A stretch of 64,000 bases of DNA. It comes from Mycobacterium adipatum. Lineage in GTDB: Bacteria; Actinomycetota; Actinomycetes; Mycobacteriales; Mycobacteriaceae. Location of the stretch: contig NZ_CP015596.1 of assembly GCF_001644575.1 (NCBI RefSeq), positions 372,001 to 436,000 on the forward strand, in the 5' to 3' direction. Positions within the stretch are counted from its first letter, which is position 1; each line of letters begins with the position of its first letter. Of the stretch, positions 50,860 to 60,014 are shown piece by piece. The position numbers and the translations under genes were made by a program. The notes under the pieces were generated by a model that did no database searches, was not told where the DNA came from, and worked only from the letters and a program-made list of their open reading frames with translations.

Positions 50860-53800
50860 TCAGAAGAGGGTGTCGCGGACCCGCAGCGGCCGGTACCCGG
50901 TGGGGCCGAGCTGGGCCAGTTCGGCGTCGATGTCGACCTCGATGGCGCCGAAGAAGTTGATGTTCTCGCTGTGCGCCGGAGAAATGTGCGCCAGCACCTC
51001 GTCATCGATGCGCCGCCCGGCCCGCCGCATCTGTTCGGTCGCCAGACCGTAATACTCCGTGGTCCAGGCGATGACGGCGTTGGTCGCCAACGTGAGGCAC
51101 CATGCCTGTTCGGTCTGTCCCTCCAGGTGCCTCGCGCGCACGGTTCCTTCATGCGCGTAGAGCAGGTCGCGGCGGAGCGCGTGCAGGGATTCGCCCTTGT
51201 TGAGCTGGCGGGAGATCTTGCGTCGATAGCCCGGGTCGGACAGATACCGGGCGGCGTAGATCGTGCGCCGCAGCGCCCCGTACTCCTTGAGCGCCGCCGC
51301 GAGGGCGTTCTGCCGGCCCGACGCCGACAGCTTGCCGACCAGCAGCGACGCGGTGGCGTGCCCGAACTTCAGCGACCCGGCCAGCCGGAGCAGGTCGTCG
51401 TAGTGCTCGGCGATCAGATCGAGATTGCACCGCCGGGTCAAAAGCGGGCCCGCGTGCGGGAACGCGGACTCGACCTGGGCTCGCGGCGCCGCCCGGTACA
51501 GGGTGATCCGGCCCAGGTCCCGGATGCGGGGCGAGAGCTGCAACCCGAGCAGGTCGAACAGCCCGAAGTTCACCAGGGTGACGCCGTGCGTGTCGGTCGC
51601 ATGCTCGGTGATCGGCAGATCCGTTGCATTGCCGAGGATTTCGTCCAGCACGTAGTGAGCTTCACGTCTCGTCGCGACGATGACCTTCGTGCCGTAGGTG
51701 GCGTGCTGATCGGTGACATGGGTATACGTGCTCAGTCCTTCGTTCGCGAAATAGCGGCTCAACGCTCTGGCAGTGACCGATTTGCCACGGGTCGGGAACC
51801 GCTGCCCATCACTGGAGGACAGGGTGCCGGCCCCGAAGATCGGGGTCAGCGGCAGGCGTTGGTGGTAGTCGATGATCGTCAGGTTCGCCGCCCGCAGCGT
51901 CTCCTCCCGCACATACCACTCCGAAGTCCAGGCCAGGATGTCGTAGGAGATGCCGGAGGCCTCCGCCATACGGGTGAGACCCAGGTTGGTGGAGTAGGCC
52001 AGCAGCACCGCGATGAGGTTGCGCTTCAACTCCGGGGTGCGGGACTGCTTACCGCCGGCGTGGGTGAAGCAGTCCAGGTAGCCGGTGCGTTTGTCCAGCT
52101 CGATCAACAGCGACACGATCGGCGCGAACGGCAGCATCTCCGTCAACTCCTGCTTCAACGCCACCGCTTCGGCCGGAACGTCTTCTGCCGACAGCGGCGA
52201 GACCACCAGGTCACCGGCCTCATCGAGACGGACCGGGCCGTCGCCGTCGGCGAGCACCTTCTCCAACTCGCTCATAGCGTCGTGCAGCTCGTCGGTGGCG
52301 GTCGCCAGGGCGCGGGCCGGATCAGCGGACTTGCCGACCAGGCGGCAGAACTCGTCACGCTGCGGCTCCCACGCCTGCGGGGTCAGCAGGTAAGCGGCCG
52401 GGTCGGCGTAGCGGCGCGACCCCGGCACGAACACGTCGCCGCTGCGCAACCCGTCCCGCAGCCCCAGCAGCACGCACAGCTCCCAGTAGTGCCGATAGGC
52501 GGTGGTGTTGCCGGCTTTGCGGGCCTCGTCGAGGTAGCCGCGCCACTTCGTCGGCACGAACCCCGTCGGCGCGTCGTCGGGCACCTTGCGGGTACCGGTC
52601 GCATTCAGCTCCCGCAGCATGTGCACCCCGATCAGCAGCTCGATCGCCGCGGTGCCGCCGGCGAACCGGACTGTCGACAGCACCTGCGGGGTGAACTGCC
52701 GCAGATAGGAGTACGAGCTGTCCAGAGCGGCCAGGTGCCCGTGATCGCGCGGCAGCCGAGGTTTGGCCTGCGCGACCGCGGCCCGCAACCGCTCCCATCC
52801 GATCCGATCGCCCCGGATCAGGCCGCCGATCTCCTCGTCAGGGATCTGCGTGTCGGTGATGATGGCCAGCAAGTCGTCGAGCAACCCCTGCCGATCCTCT
52901 CCGGCCTTACCGCGCTCGGCGAGCTCGTCGCGCATCCGGCGTTCGGCTTTGCTCAACCTGGCCGAGATCGCCTGATCGAACAGCTGCACCACCTCGTCGA
53001 GCACATCGGTGGCCGACTGAGCCAACACCGTGAGCAGGATCGGGTAGCGGCGTTGCGGATCCCGGCGTTCCAAGGCTTGGCCCGTCAAGCGTCGGCCCAC
53101 AGTCGCCAGGAACCGCCGCCGCTCCGCCGGCAGCACCGACATATCCAGCTCATCCGCGCCCAGGTTGCGCAGGAACACCAGCTTCTCGACCTCGGCCTTC
53201 ACCGCGGTCGCCGACGCCTCCACCGGGCCGGTCGACAACCACCGCAACCGCGACATCCCGATAGACGGGTCGGCGACCAGCAACGCATCCAGTTCCTTAC
53301 ACCGCTGCGGCGTGAACTCGCGCGCCAACCGGTCATAGGTCTCCCGCTGCGCCTGCGTGCGAGCATGCGCGACCCGGCGGACCACCGTGTCCGGGCCCGG
53401 CCGGATCACCCGCGCCGAGATCAGGTACTCACACGCCAGCCGGAACAACAGCGTCGGCGAATCGTGCTCCATCGCCCGCGCCAGAAGGAACTCATCCAGC
53501 TCCTTCAACTCCATCGACCCGGCAGGCCGCCACCCCAGATACTGGGCCACCAGCCGCACATGCTCGGTCCGCGTCTGCGCCCGCTTGCCATACGAACGAA
53601 GCTGCACCGCATCGACATTCAGCTGATCCGCCAACCGGGCCACCGCCACCGGCGGCGCCGACGACACCTTGTCCGGCACGAACCCCAGCCACGGCAAGGT
53701 GCACAACGCCACCGCCAGGCCCAGACGGACCGCAGGGCCCCTGCCCTGCGGAGCAACGAACGCCAGATCCGCCGGGGTCAGCGTGAAGTACCGGAACAAC

Positions 53801-53871
53801 TCCTCACGACTGATCTCCGGGAACTCCCGCAGGCGCTGCAACTCCTCGTCCGCGAATACCCGCGTCGCCAC
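50860..53871 (-). CDS. tnpA: Tn3-family transposase
   Basis: A 1003-aa transposase of normal family length. The N-terminus (FADEELQRLREFPEISREELFRYFTLTPADLAFV) recognises the terminal repeats. The catalytic core includes VTDQHATYGTKVIVATRREAHYVLDEIL (Asp), TDTHGVTLVNFGLFDLLGLQLSPRIRDLG (Asp) and the late Glu region AWTTEYYGLATEQ. It ends in NINFFGAIEVDIDAELAQLG...YRPLR. The start is about 95 bp inside the right terminal repeat. It acts with TnpI for replicative transposition and resolution. Convergent with merB. Confidence 0.94.
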   Translation of the reverse strand: MATRVFADEELQRLREFPEISREELFRYFTLTPADLAFVAPQGRGPAVRLGLAVALCTLPWLGFVPDKVSSAPPVAVARLADQLNVDAVQLRSYGKRAQTRTEHVRLVAQYLGWRPAGSMELKELDEFLLARAMEHDSPTLLFRLACEYLISARVIRPGPDTVVRRVAHARTQAQRETYDRLAREFTPQRCKELDALLVADPSIGMSRLRWLSTGPVEASATAVKAEVEKLVFLRNLGADELDMSVLPAERRRFLATVGRRLTGQALERRDPQRRYPILLTVLAQSATDVLDEVVQLFDQAISARLSKAERRMRDELAERGKAGEDRQGLLDDLLAIITDTQIPDEEIGGLIRGDRIGWERLRAAVAQAKPRLPRDHGHLAALDSSYSYLRQFTPQVLSTVRFAGGTAAIELLIGVHMLRELNATGTRKVPDDAPTGFVPTKWRGYLDEARKAGNTTAYRHYWELCVLLGLRDGLRSGDVFVPGSRRYADPAAYLLTPQAWEPQRDEFCRLVGKSADPARALATATDELHDAMSELEKVLADGDGPVRLDEAGDLVVSPLSAEDVPAEAVALKQELTEMLPFAPIVSLLIELDKRTGYLDCFTHAGGKQSRTPELKRNLIAVLLAYSTNLGLTRMAEASGISYDILAWTSEWYVREETLRAANLTIIDYHQRLPLTPIFGAGTLSSSDGQRFPTRGKSVTARALSRYFANEGLSTYTHVTDQHATYGTKVIVATRREAHYVLDEILGNATDLPITEHATDTHGVTLVNFGLFDLLGLQLSPRIRDLGRITLYRAAPRAQVESAFPHAGPLLTRRCNLDLIAEHYDDLLRLAGSLKFGHATASLLVGKLSASGRQNALAAALKEYGALRRTIYAARYLSDPGYRRKISRQLNKGESLHALRRDLLYAHEGTVRARHLEGQTEQAWCLTLATNAVIAWTTEYYGLATEQMRRAGRRIDDEVLAHISPAHSENINFFGAIEVDIDAELAQLGPTGYRPLRVRDTLF

Positions 53872-53965
53872 GAACCCCAGCCTCCAAAACGCCGACCAAC
53901 CTCATCGGCAGCCAAGCCAAGCACCAACCACCCCGGCCCGCAGCCCGAACCGAGAAATCACCGCC

Positions 53966-54019
53966 GACCAGGCGCTACGCGAACCTCGTTGTTTTTTGCG
54001 CCATTACTACCGGGACCCC
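53966..54019 (-). repeat. Right terminal inverted repeat of the mercury transposon
   Basis: Read inward on the minus strand it begins GGGGTCCCGGTAGTAATGGC and matches the left repeat over 54 bp with one difference. Confidence 0.95.
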
Positions 54020-54020
54020 G

Positions 54021-55967
54021 AAGAAGGCGGCGAGAAAAGCTGCCGCCGACGCCGAAAGCGCGCTGAGCCGCAAGATCGGCGGTCGCGCTGCACAGTTGGC
54101 AGCGAAGAAGGGCGCGGTGCTGGCTGCCAAGCAGGCGGGTCTACGGGCGGCGGCGCTGGCCGTCGGTGCCGCGATTCCCGGGCCGGGGTGGCTCGTCGCC
54201 GGGGGATTCCTGGTCGGCTCGTTGATCATCGATCAGCAGATGCGGAACATGATCACCGGCATCTTTGCCTCGGGGCTGGACGCCAACCAGCCACCGGCAC
54301 CGCCGACGACGACGTGGCTACCCGCCACCGATGACAACCGGCAGAACGATATCGGTCCCGCTGATGCCAAGCTCGCGGCGCTCAACGAGCACATCTCCGG
54401 TATCGAGCCCGGGAGCCGCCGACTGTGGCACCTGCAGGATTCCGAAGTGCCCGCTCTGACGAACCTCAGCGGTGCAGTGTCCAAGCTCAATGCGGCGACT
54501 GCGCGAGCCGCAGAGGTGTCGTCGAACTACACTGCGCTGCTCAACAATGCGCCTGAGCAGTGGGGCGAGAAGCTGAAGACGGCGCGCAGTGATGCGGCCC
54601 AGGTGATCGCGGATTTCGGGCCGAAGGCCGGGTCGCCGATGGCGACTGCATTGTCTGCCGCTGCGGCAGCTGGAAATGAGGCGTATCAGCGGGTCCGTGA
54701 AGGTAACGCGATGGCCCGTCAACAGCTGGCCAACTCCCATGGCCGGTTCCTCGGCTTCCTCGGCGGCGGCTACGGCGCGGAGAACCTGTCGGCCAACATC
54801 CCTGCGATCGAGGAGGCCGCACGAGGCGTTGCTGCGGCAGATCAACGCATCTCGGACGCTGTGCGCGACTGGAGTACCGCTGCGGTGCGCGCAGAGCCAG
54901 GCCCAATCGGTGCCTCGCTGCCCGTTCCCGAGAGCAAAGCACCCGAGCCCGACAAGGACTCCGAGGAGAAGGACACCCCCCTGCTCGAGCCGACATCGCC
55001 GATCGCCACGGCACCGTCAGCCGACACTGCGCCTCCCGGGCCCGACCTCACCCCGCCGCAGGGCATCAACAATCCTCTGGCCGGGCCAGGCGGGGCTCCG
55101 ATGGGGATGGGACCGCTGGGCGGCGCCGGCAACCCATTCGGCGGTGCCGGCCCCTCCGCAGGCCCCAAACCGCTCAGCGACATCATGTCCAATCTTCCCG
55201 AGCCACCCACCAAGCCCGACGACGCCGGCGAAATCAGCGACGACGTGCTGCCCGACGATGAGCAGAAGACCACGGACGATGGCCCGCAGGAACCGAAGCC
55301 CGACGAAGGTCCCCGGCCGAAAGCTCAGCCAGAACCGGTGGTGAAGGTTGACGAGCCCGGCCCGGAGATTGCCGAGATCGGCGCCACGACTGAGCCGTCG
55401 GCGGTGGTCAACGTCGAAGGTGTCGGCCCGGTCGACTTCAAGGACCCCAAGATCGCTGAGGTCGTTCAGCGGATGCAAAACGCCGAGGACGGAGCACCCG
55501 TATCGGTGCGATCAGCAGCACAGGACCTGGGGATCCCTATCGGCGAGCCGGGTACCGATATTGGCTCGGTGGTCGCACCCGACGACCTGCAGCCCGGCCA
55601 CGTCGTGTCCAGCGCCGATGGCAAGGACTACATCTACGTCGGCGAAGACCAAGTGCTCGGCGAGGACAAAAGGATCTACCCACTGTCCAAGGTGGCCGTC
55701 TTCGATAGCAGCACCGACGGATTGTTCAGCCTCAACACAGGGTTCGTCGACGATCAGGGCACACCACAGGGGGTTGACGACGGTGGCATTCAGTTGGCCG
55801 CTGTTGAGGTGCCCGGGGCACAGGGCCCGGCCGCAGCATCCCCACAAGATCCGCCGGTGATCGTGCCGCCCGACGCGGGCCCATCCGGGCAGCCGCCTGT
55901 TGACCCCCCGGCGCCGGGGTCTGTCCCCGGGATGGCGCCGATCGACCCGACGAACATCCTTCCGTAG
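54021..55967 (+). pseudogene. ESX-associated proline-rich protein, 5' end cut by the transposon
   Basis: The frame is open from the transposon edge: KKAARKAAADAESALSRKIGG, a hydrophobic segment (LAVGAAIPGPGWLVAGGFLVGSLII), a helical region rich in alanine (residues about 85-260), a long Pro/Gly/Asp-rich region (PEPDKDSEEKDTPLLEPTSP ... NNPLAGPGGAPMGMGPLGG), and a final domain with DLQPGHVVSSADGKDYIYVGEDQVLGEDKRIYPLSKV. That last element resembles a domain in mycobacterial secreted ESX-associated proteins. The true N-terminus is missing. A downstream GTG at 54108 could still start a 620-aa product. It is coupled to the next gene. Confidence 0.7.
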
Positions 55968-55976
55968 GAGGCTGGG

Positions 55977-56954
55977 GTGTCCAGTGACAAGTGCCAAGTC
56001 AGCGGGGTACTGACCGACGCGCTGCACAAGGTCGGCAACGAGTTCCGCGGGGCCGCTGAAGCCATGCCCGATGAAGTCCCTGCCGAAGGGATCGATCCAA
56101 GCACCAGTGAGGCGGTGAAGCAGTCGCACGAGAGAACGCGGCGCGAGCTCGATCGCGGCGCACAAGCCTCCGACACGGGCGAGGAGTTCACCGAGGACGT
56201 CGAGGAACGCGCGCGGGAATCGGCTGCCGACATCGAAGGGGTCAACGCCAAGACCGAGTTGTCCTCAGGGAATGTCAGCGGCGGTCCTATGCTGGGCCAG
56301 CAGCCCCCAGTTCCGGTGGCCCCGGCAGCAGCGCAGCAGCCGATGTGGACGGCCATGCCGCAGCAGATGGCGATGCCTGCTGCAGCGATGGGCTCCGCTG
56401 GCGGCGGTATGGGGGGTGGCGGGTTCTCCTTGCCTAGCTTCGCAAGTGCCGGCCCCGCCGGAGCGGGACGTCAAAGTGGGTCGGGGATAAGGGAATCAGC
56501 GCTCACCAAGGTTGGTGGTCCTGCGGTGTTCGGTCCGCTCGATGCGCAGCAGATGAAGAACGCGAAGGAGATCGTCAACACAGGCCTGAGGATGGGGGCC
56601 AGTCGTGACGACATCCAGATCGCCTTGATGACCGCCATGACCGAATCGAACATTCGACGATTGGCCAACGATTCAGTGCCGGAGTCGATGCTGATAGAAA
56701 ACGATGGTGTCGGCCACGACCACGACTCCACAGGCCCGTTTCAGCAGCGGCAATCCTGGGGTGCGACAGCGGATTTGATGGACCCGTCTACCAGTGCCGA
56801 GAAGTTCTTCAACGAGCTGTTCAAGATCCCGGGCCGCGATCAGATGGATATGGGTGCAGCTGCACAGGCAGTGCAACGATCGGCCTATCCGGATGCGTAC
56901 TCCAAGCATGAGCAATTCGCCGATCAGCTCCTCGACGCGATCTTCATGGTGTGA
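55977..56954 (+). CDS. Putative ESX substrate with C-terminal lysozyme-like domain
   Basis: A 325-aa protein starting at GTG with GGAGG 4 bp upstream. The N-terminal ~100 residues are a helical, EspC/WXG-like region (VLTDALHKVGNEFRGAAEAM ... RTRRELDRGAQASDTGEEFTEDVEERA). Then comes a Pro/Met/Gly linker. The last ~140 residues (NAKEIVNTGLRMGASRDDIQIALMTAMTESNIRRL, then HDHDSTGPFQQRQSWG and SAEKFFNELFKIPG) resemble lysozyme-like peptidoglycan hydrolase domains of actinobacterial phages and plasmids, E of TESN being the likely acid. It may remodel the wall for secretion or conjugation. No Sec signal is present, consistent with ESX export. Confidence 0.72.
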   Translation: MSSDKCQVSGVLTDALHKVGNEFRGAAEAMPDEVPAEGIDPSTSEAVKQSHERTRRELDRGAQASDTGEEFTEDVEERARESAADIEGVNAKTELSSGNVSGGPMLGQQPPVPVAPAAAQQPMWTAMPQQMAMPAAAMGSAGGGMGGGGFSLPSFASAGPAGAGRQSGSGIRESALTKVGGPAVFGPLDAQQMKNAKEIVNTGLRMGASRDDIQIALMTAMTESNIRRLANDSVPESMLIENDGVGHDHDSTGPFQQRQSWGATADLMDPSTSAEKFFNELFKIPGRDQMDMGAAAQAVQRSAYPDAYSKHEQFADQLLDAIFMV

Positions 56955-57077
56955 GCCGGTGGTATCCCAGGGGAGGGCCACAGCCACTGTCGGTGACGTT
57001 TGCGACCCGATCGACCGCCACCCCAGCCGACGCCGCGGTGGCGGGGCAGATTCCGACCGCGGGACCAGCTGGCCGCC

Positions 57078-57527
57078 ATGACTCTCTCGCAGGGGCGGGT
57101 ATGGGCGTTCTATGTCGCCGGCGCGCTGATACTCAGCGGCGGAGTGGCAGCTGGGGTTGTGACGAGCCGCAGCGGTGAAACAGCGACGCCCGATCCGGGC
57201 CCGCCGCCCCCACCATCGATCACGGTGAGCGCTCCTGGCATTCCGAGCGCGGTGTATCCGCATCAAAGCAGCGTGACAGCTTCGCCCGGGCCGTCGTGCA
57301 GTTCTGTGACGGCCGTCGACGCCGAGAACGTCTCACGCCAATTTGTGCTTGCTGTCGGAGAGGCCTACGCGGCGACCTCGCAATCGCGGCGGTGTCAGCC
57401 GGCCACCGTTGTGGCGTACTCCGAAGTCAAAGAGCGGGACTACACGATGGACTGTGCGCCGGCGGCCGAGATGGTCAGGTGCACGGGAGGCCGGTCAGCG
57501 GTGATCATCTTCCGGCCGGGCACCTAA
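57078..57527 (+). CDS. Membrane-anchored secreted protein, unknown function
   Basis: A 149-aa protein. One N-terminal membrane segment (VWAFYVAGALILSGGVAAGVVTS) is followed by a proline-rich stalk (PDPGPPPPPSITVSAP) and a small extracytoplasmic domain. That domain has four cysteines (PSCSSVT, SRRCQPATV, MDCAPAAEMVRCTGG) likely forming two disulfides. It may belong with the ESX cluster. Its end overlaps the convergent gene by 33 bp. Confidence 0.6.
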   Translation: MTLSQGRVWAFYVAGALILSGGVAAGVVTSRSGETATPDPGPPPPPSITVSAPGIPSAVYPHQSSVTASPGPSCSSVTAVDAENVSRQFVLAVGEAYAATSQSRRCQPATVVAYSEVKERDYTMDCAPAAEMVRCTGGRSAVIIFRPGT

Positions 57528-58208
57528 ACCGGTCGCGCAGGTGGCATGGATGCCCTGGTCCTGTGTACGTGCGTGCCCCAGTCGGCGGCCGCAGACAAAA
57601 CACATTCCTGTACCGCGCCCCCATCTAGCGAGATCGTCGCTGCTCGCCACATTGGCGTGCAGGTAGACGCGGTACATGCTGACCTTGAGGTACTGCCAGC
57701 TGTGCTCGGTGGCGGGATCTCGGAACGTGGCGTAGAGATCGCCCTCCGGGGCCTGCACAATCCGAATAAGTTGGCCCTCGTAGATGTAGAAGCCGGCATC
57801 GACGTTCGCGCCGCGGTCGCGCAGCGCTCGGCCGGCTCGCGCTATCTCACGCTGAACGGCGTACAGACCATCGGTGCCGTTGCCGCCTCGGGCGATATCG
57901 ATCCCAGTGGCCAGCATGTGGATGGACTGCTCGATCTGATCGGGGGTGGCCATCGGTGGCAACGACGGGATAGTGGAGACGTCAGCACCGGTTTGCGCAA
58001 GCAGGCGCATCGCTGAAACCCACTGGGCGCGCAGGCGCGGCAGTTCGCGCCGAGCGTCAACCAGGGAAGTCAGGTAGGCGATTTGGCGGTCGGCCTTGCC
58101 TGAGGGCCAGGTGGCAAGAACTTCCGGTGGTGTGCAGTCGGTGGCCAGGCGGCGTTGAAGCGTGTTGATCGCTTCAATTTGCTGCGGTCTGGCGGTCGAT
58201 GCGTTCAC
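57495..58208 (-). CDS. Hypothetical protein with C-terminal zinc-ribbon-like motif (DUF6011-like)
   Basis: A 237-aa protein. The N-terminal half is helical (QQIEAINTLQRRLATDCTPPEVLATWPSGKADRQIAYLTSLVDARRELP). The C-terminal part has FYIYEGQLIRIVQAPEGDLYATF and then MCFVCGRRLGHARTQDQGIHATCATGLG, where three or four Cys could bind zinc. Such proteins occur in actinobacterial phages and plasmids; function unknown. Confidence 0.62.
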   Translation of the reverse strand: MNASTARPQQIEAINTLQRRLATDCTPPEVLATWPSGKADRQIAYLTSLVDARRELPRLRAQWVSAMRLLAQTGADVSTIPSLPPMATPDQIEQSIHMLATGIDIARGGNGTDGLYAVQREIARAGRALRDRGANVDAGFYIYEGQLIRIVQAPEGDLYATFRDPATEHSWQYLKVSMYRVYLHANVASSDDLARWGRGTGMCFVCGRRLGHARTQDQGIHATCATGLGARPEDDHR

Positions 58209-58220
58209 GATTCGGTAAGG

Positions 58221-59891
58221 CTATCCGCCGGGAGCGGGTTCCTCCGCGGGCGGTGCTGGGGGAGGCGGCGGCGCAGTCACCGTGGCGGTGGCCGTCTGCC
58301 GTACGGTGGCGGTGGCCGTGACGGTCGGCAGCGGAGGGGGCGGCAAGTCGATCTCTTGCCCGCCGGGGACCTGGGTCGGGGTCGCGGCCGCCGCGTTGGT
58401 GGCGGACTCGGGCTGGACGGATTCCCTCAATGCCGCCGATAAGGATAGGTCGGGTCCGGTCAGCAGCAGGCTGGCGACCGACTCAGGGATCAGATTGGGC
58501 ATTCCGGTCAGTCCGAGCGCGCTGGCGGCCGGGATGTAGTTGCCGTCGGGCTCGGGGATGATGGCGTAGAAAATTCCGGAGTCGCTGATGTAGCCGATCT
58601 GCTCGCGGGCTTCGGTGTAGGGAGCATCGGCGGTGAGGCGGACGAACCAACCTTTGCCAGGAGTGGAGATGTACTTGCTGGCGAGTTCTGCTTCTGCAGG
58701 GCGCAGCAAACTGACGGTGGCAGCGCGGGCCTCGTCAGTGACGGGGATGGACGGTGCGGTGAGAATGTCCAGTGTGGCGGTGTTGGCGCCCGCCGGCCGG
58801 TTCCACGAGTAGCACAGCGTGTCCGGGGTGATGATCGAGGGAACAGCCGGCGGATAGTGGTCCAACGAGATCTCGGCCGAGCGAGTCATGTGCGCGACCG
58901 CCGCGGAGTCTTCGATGTTCTTCTGCGCGCCGCCGGCTGCTATGAGCATCCTGGCTACTGGCAGGGGGACATCCTGCACGCCGGTGTCTTGGACCGCTGC
59001 GTAACGGTCGGAGCCGTCAATGTCCTTGTAGGCCAGCACATCTGCGTTGACGAATCCGGGTACCGCTGCCGATGGGCGCCCGGCGTCGGCGACGTCGGGA
59101 AGCTTCAGTGCGGGTACAGGGGGAATTGCGTTGAGCAGTCCAGCCGATACGACCATGGGGTCGGTGACCGATGTTGTCGGGATGCCCAGTGCCGAATGCA
59201 TGGTGTAATCGGTCGCACCGATTTGGGCGCGGGTGTTCCGGAAGAGTAGCCACGGCTGGGGATCCTCCGGTGCGCGGACGATGACGGCCTTGTCCGGTCC
59301 CAGGGATGTTCCGCCTTCGCGAGGCTCGTTGCCGGCGATCACGGTGGTCTGCAGTGACCCGGCCTTGGTCAAAGAGAGATTTGCGCGGCTGTCGTGCCAA
59401 TCGCAGACCTGCCAGGCTGATTCAGTTTCAGTGTGATGCAGTAGGGAATTGGGTGCGCCCGGGATTCCCATCGGCATACCTTTGGGGTACTTGCCGAGTA
59501 CCTCGTCTTTGACGATCTTGGGCCGGTCGGATGATTTAGCGATGAGGTAGCCAGAGGCCGCGTTCGGTACCGCGTGGAGCCGGTCGACCTTGTCTTGGCC
59601 GGTGTAGAGGACAAACAGCCCGCCCTCCTGGCCCATCAAGAACTTTCCGATTCCTGTGTCCGGCTGAGGTTTCAGCCACGCCAGCAGCAAGGCGATGATC
59701 GTGATCACCGCGACGGCGGCGACTGACAACATGACCGAGGTCTTGACCATCGCGAAGGGACTGGTGAGCGCCACTTCGTCTCGACGGAACGCAGCTAGTC
59801 GCGTCATGCGCGCTATGTAGTTGCGCGCGTTGGCTTGTCCGGCTGTTGTGACCTTGCGGTGCGTGTCTTGGTCGATCCGTGGTGATGTCAC
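58221..59891 (-). CDS. eccB: Type VII secretion protein EccB
   Basis: About 556 aa. The short cytoplasmic N-terminus (RKVTTAGQANARNYIARMTRLAAFRRDEVALTSPFAMVKTSV) is followed by one transmembrane helix (LSVAAVAVITIIALLLAWL) and then KPQ, a junction typical of EccB. The large periplasmic part has the EccB hallmarks LFVLYTGQDKVDRLHAVPNAASGYLIAK and VCDWHDSRANLSL and is Cys-poor. A Pro/Thr/Val-rich tail ends the protein. I prefer the GTG at 59891, which gives the family's usual N-terminal length; an in-frame start at 59933 is possible. EccB is part of the ESX membrane channel. Confidence 0.88.
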   Translation of the reverse strand: MTSPRIDQDTHRKVTTAGQANARNYIARMTRLAAFRRDEVALTSPFAMVKTSVMLSVAAVAVITIIALLLAWLKPQPDTGIGKFLMGQEGGLFVLYTGQDKVDRLHAVPNAASGYLIAKSSDRPKIVKDEVLGKYPKGMPMGIPGAPNSLLHHTETESAWQVCDWHDSRANLSLTKAGSLQTTVIAGNEPREGGTSLGPDKAVIVRAPEDPQPWLLFRNTRAQIGATDYTMHSALGIPTTSVTDPMVVSAGLLNAIPPVPALKLPDVADAGRPSAAVPGFVNADVLAYKDIDGSDRYAAVQDTGVQDVPLPVARMLIAAGGAQKNIEDSAAVAHMTRSAEISLDHYPPAVPSIITPDTLCYSWNRPAGANTATLDILTAPSIPVTDEARAATVSLLRPAEAELASKYISTPGKGWFVRLTADAPYTEAREQIGYISDSGIFYAIIPEPDGNYIPAASALGLTGMPNLIPESVASLLLTGPDLSLSAALRESVQPESATNAAAATPTQVPGGQEIDLPPPPLPTVTATATVRQTATATVTAPPPPPAPPAEEPAPGG

Positions 59892-60014
59892 AAGGGGCAG
59901 GATATGGTCGATTGATGCCGCGTCGGCCGCCACGCCGTAGCTTTCCCGTTATTCTTTGTGTAGCTGGGAACAGATAGCCGACTTCTCGGCATGCGACTAA
60001 AAGGGGACGCCGGT

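Larger units (their letters stand above)
43428..54019. mobile_element. Tn3-family mercury-resistance transposon with TnpI recombinase
   Basis: Terminal inverted repeats of 54 bp (43428-43481 and 53966-54019) start GGGGTCCCGG and differ at a single base (position 11, C or T). Between them lie tnpI, a resolution-like site, an eleven-gene-or-smaller mer cargo and tnpA reading away from the right end. The total is 10,592 bp. The 5-bp flanks (acgcc, gaaga) do not match, and the two sides belong to different genes (IS1380 and an ESX gene), so the flanks were rearranged after insertion. Confidence 0.93.

Noticed and set aside
50809..54066. A 1085-codon plus-strand open frame antisense to tnpA
   Set aside because: It is rich in Arg, Gln and Pro without any domain, and runs opposite a complete Tn3 transposase; it is a high-GC codon shadow.
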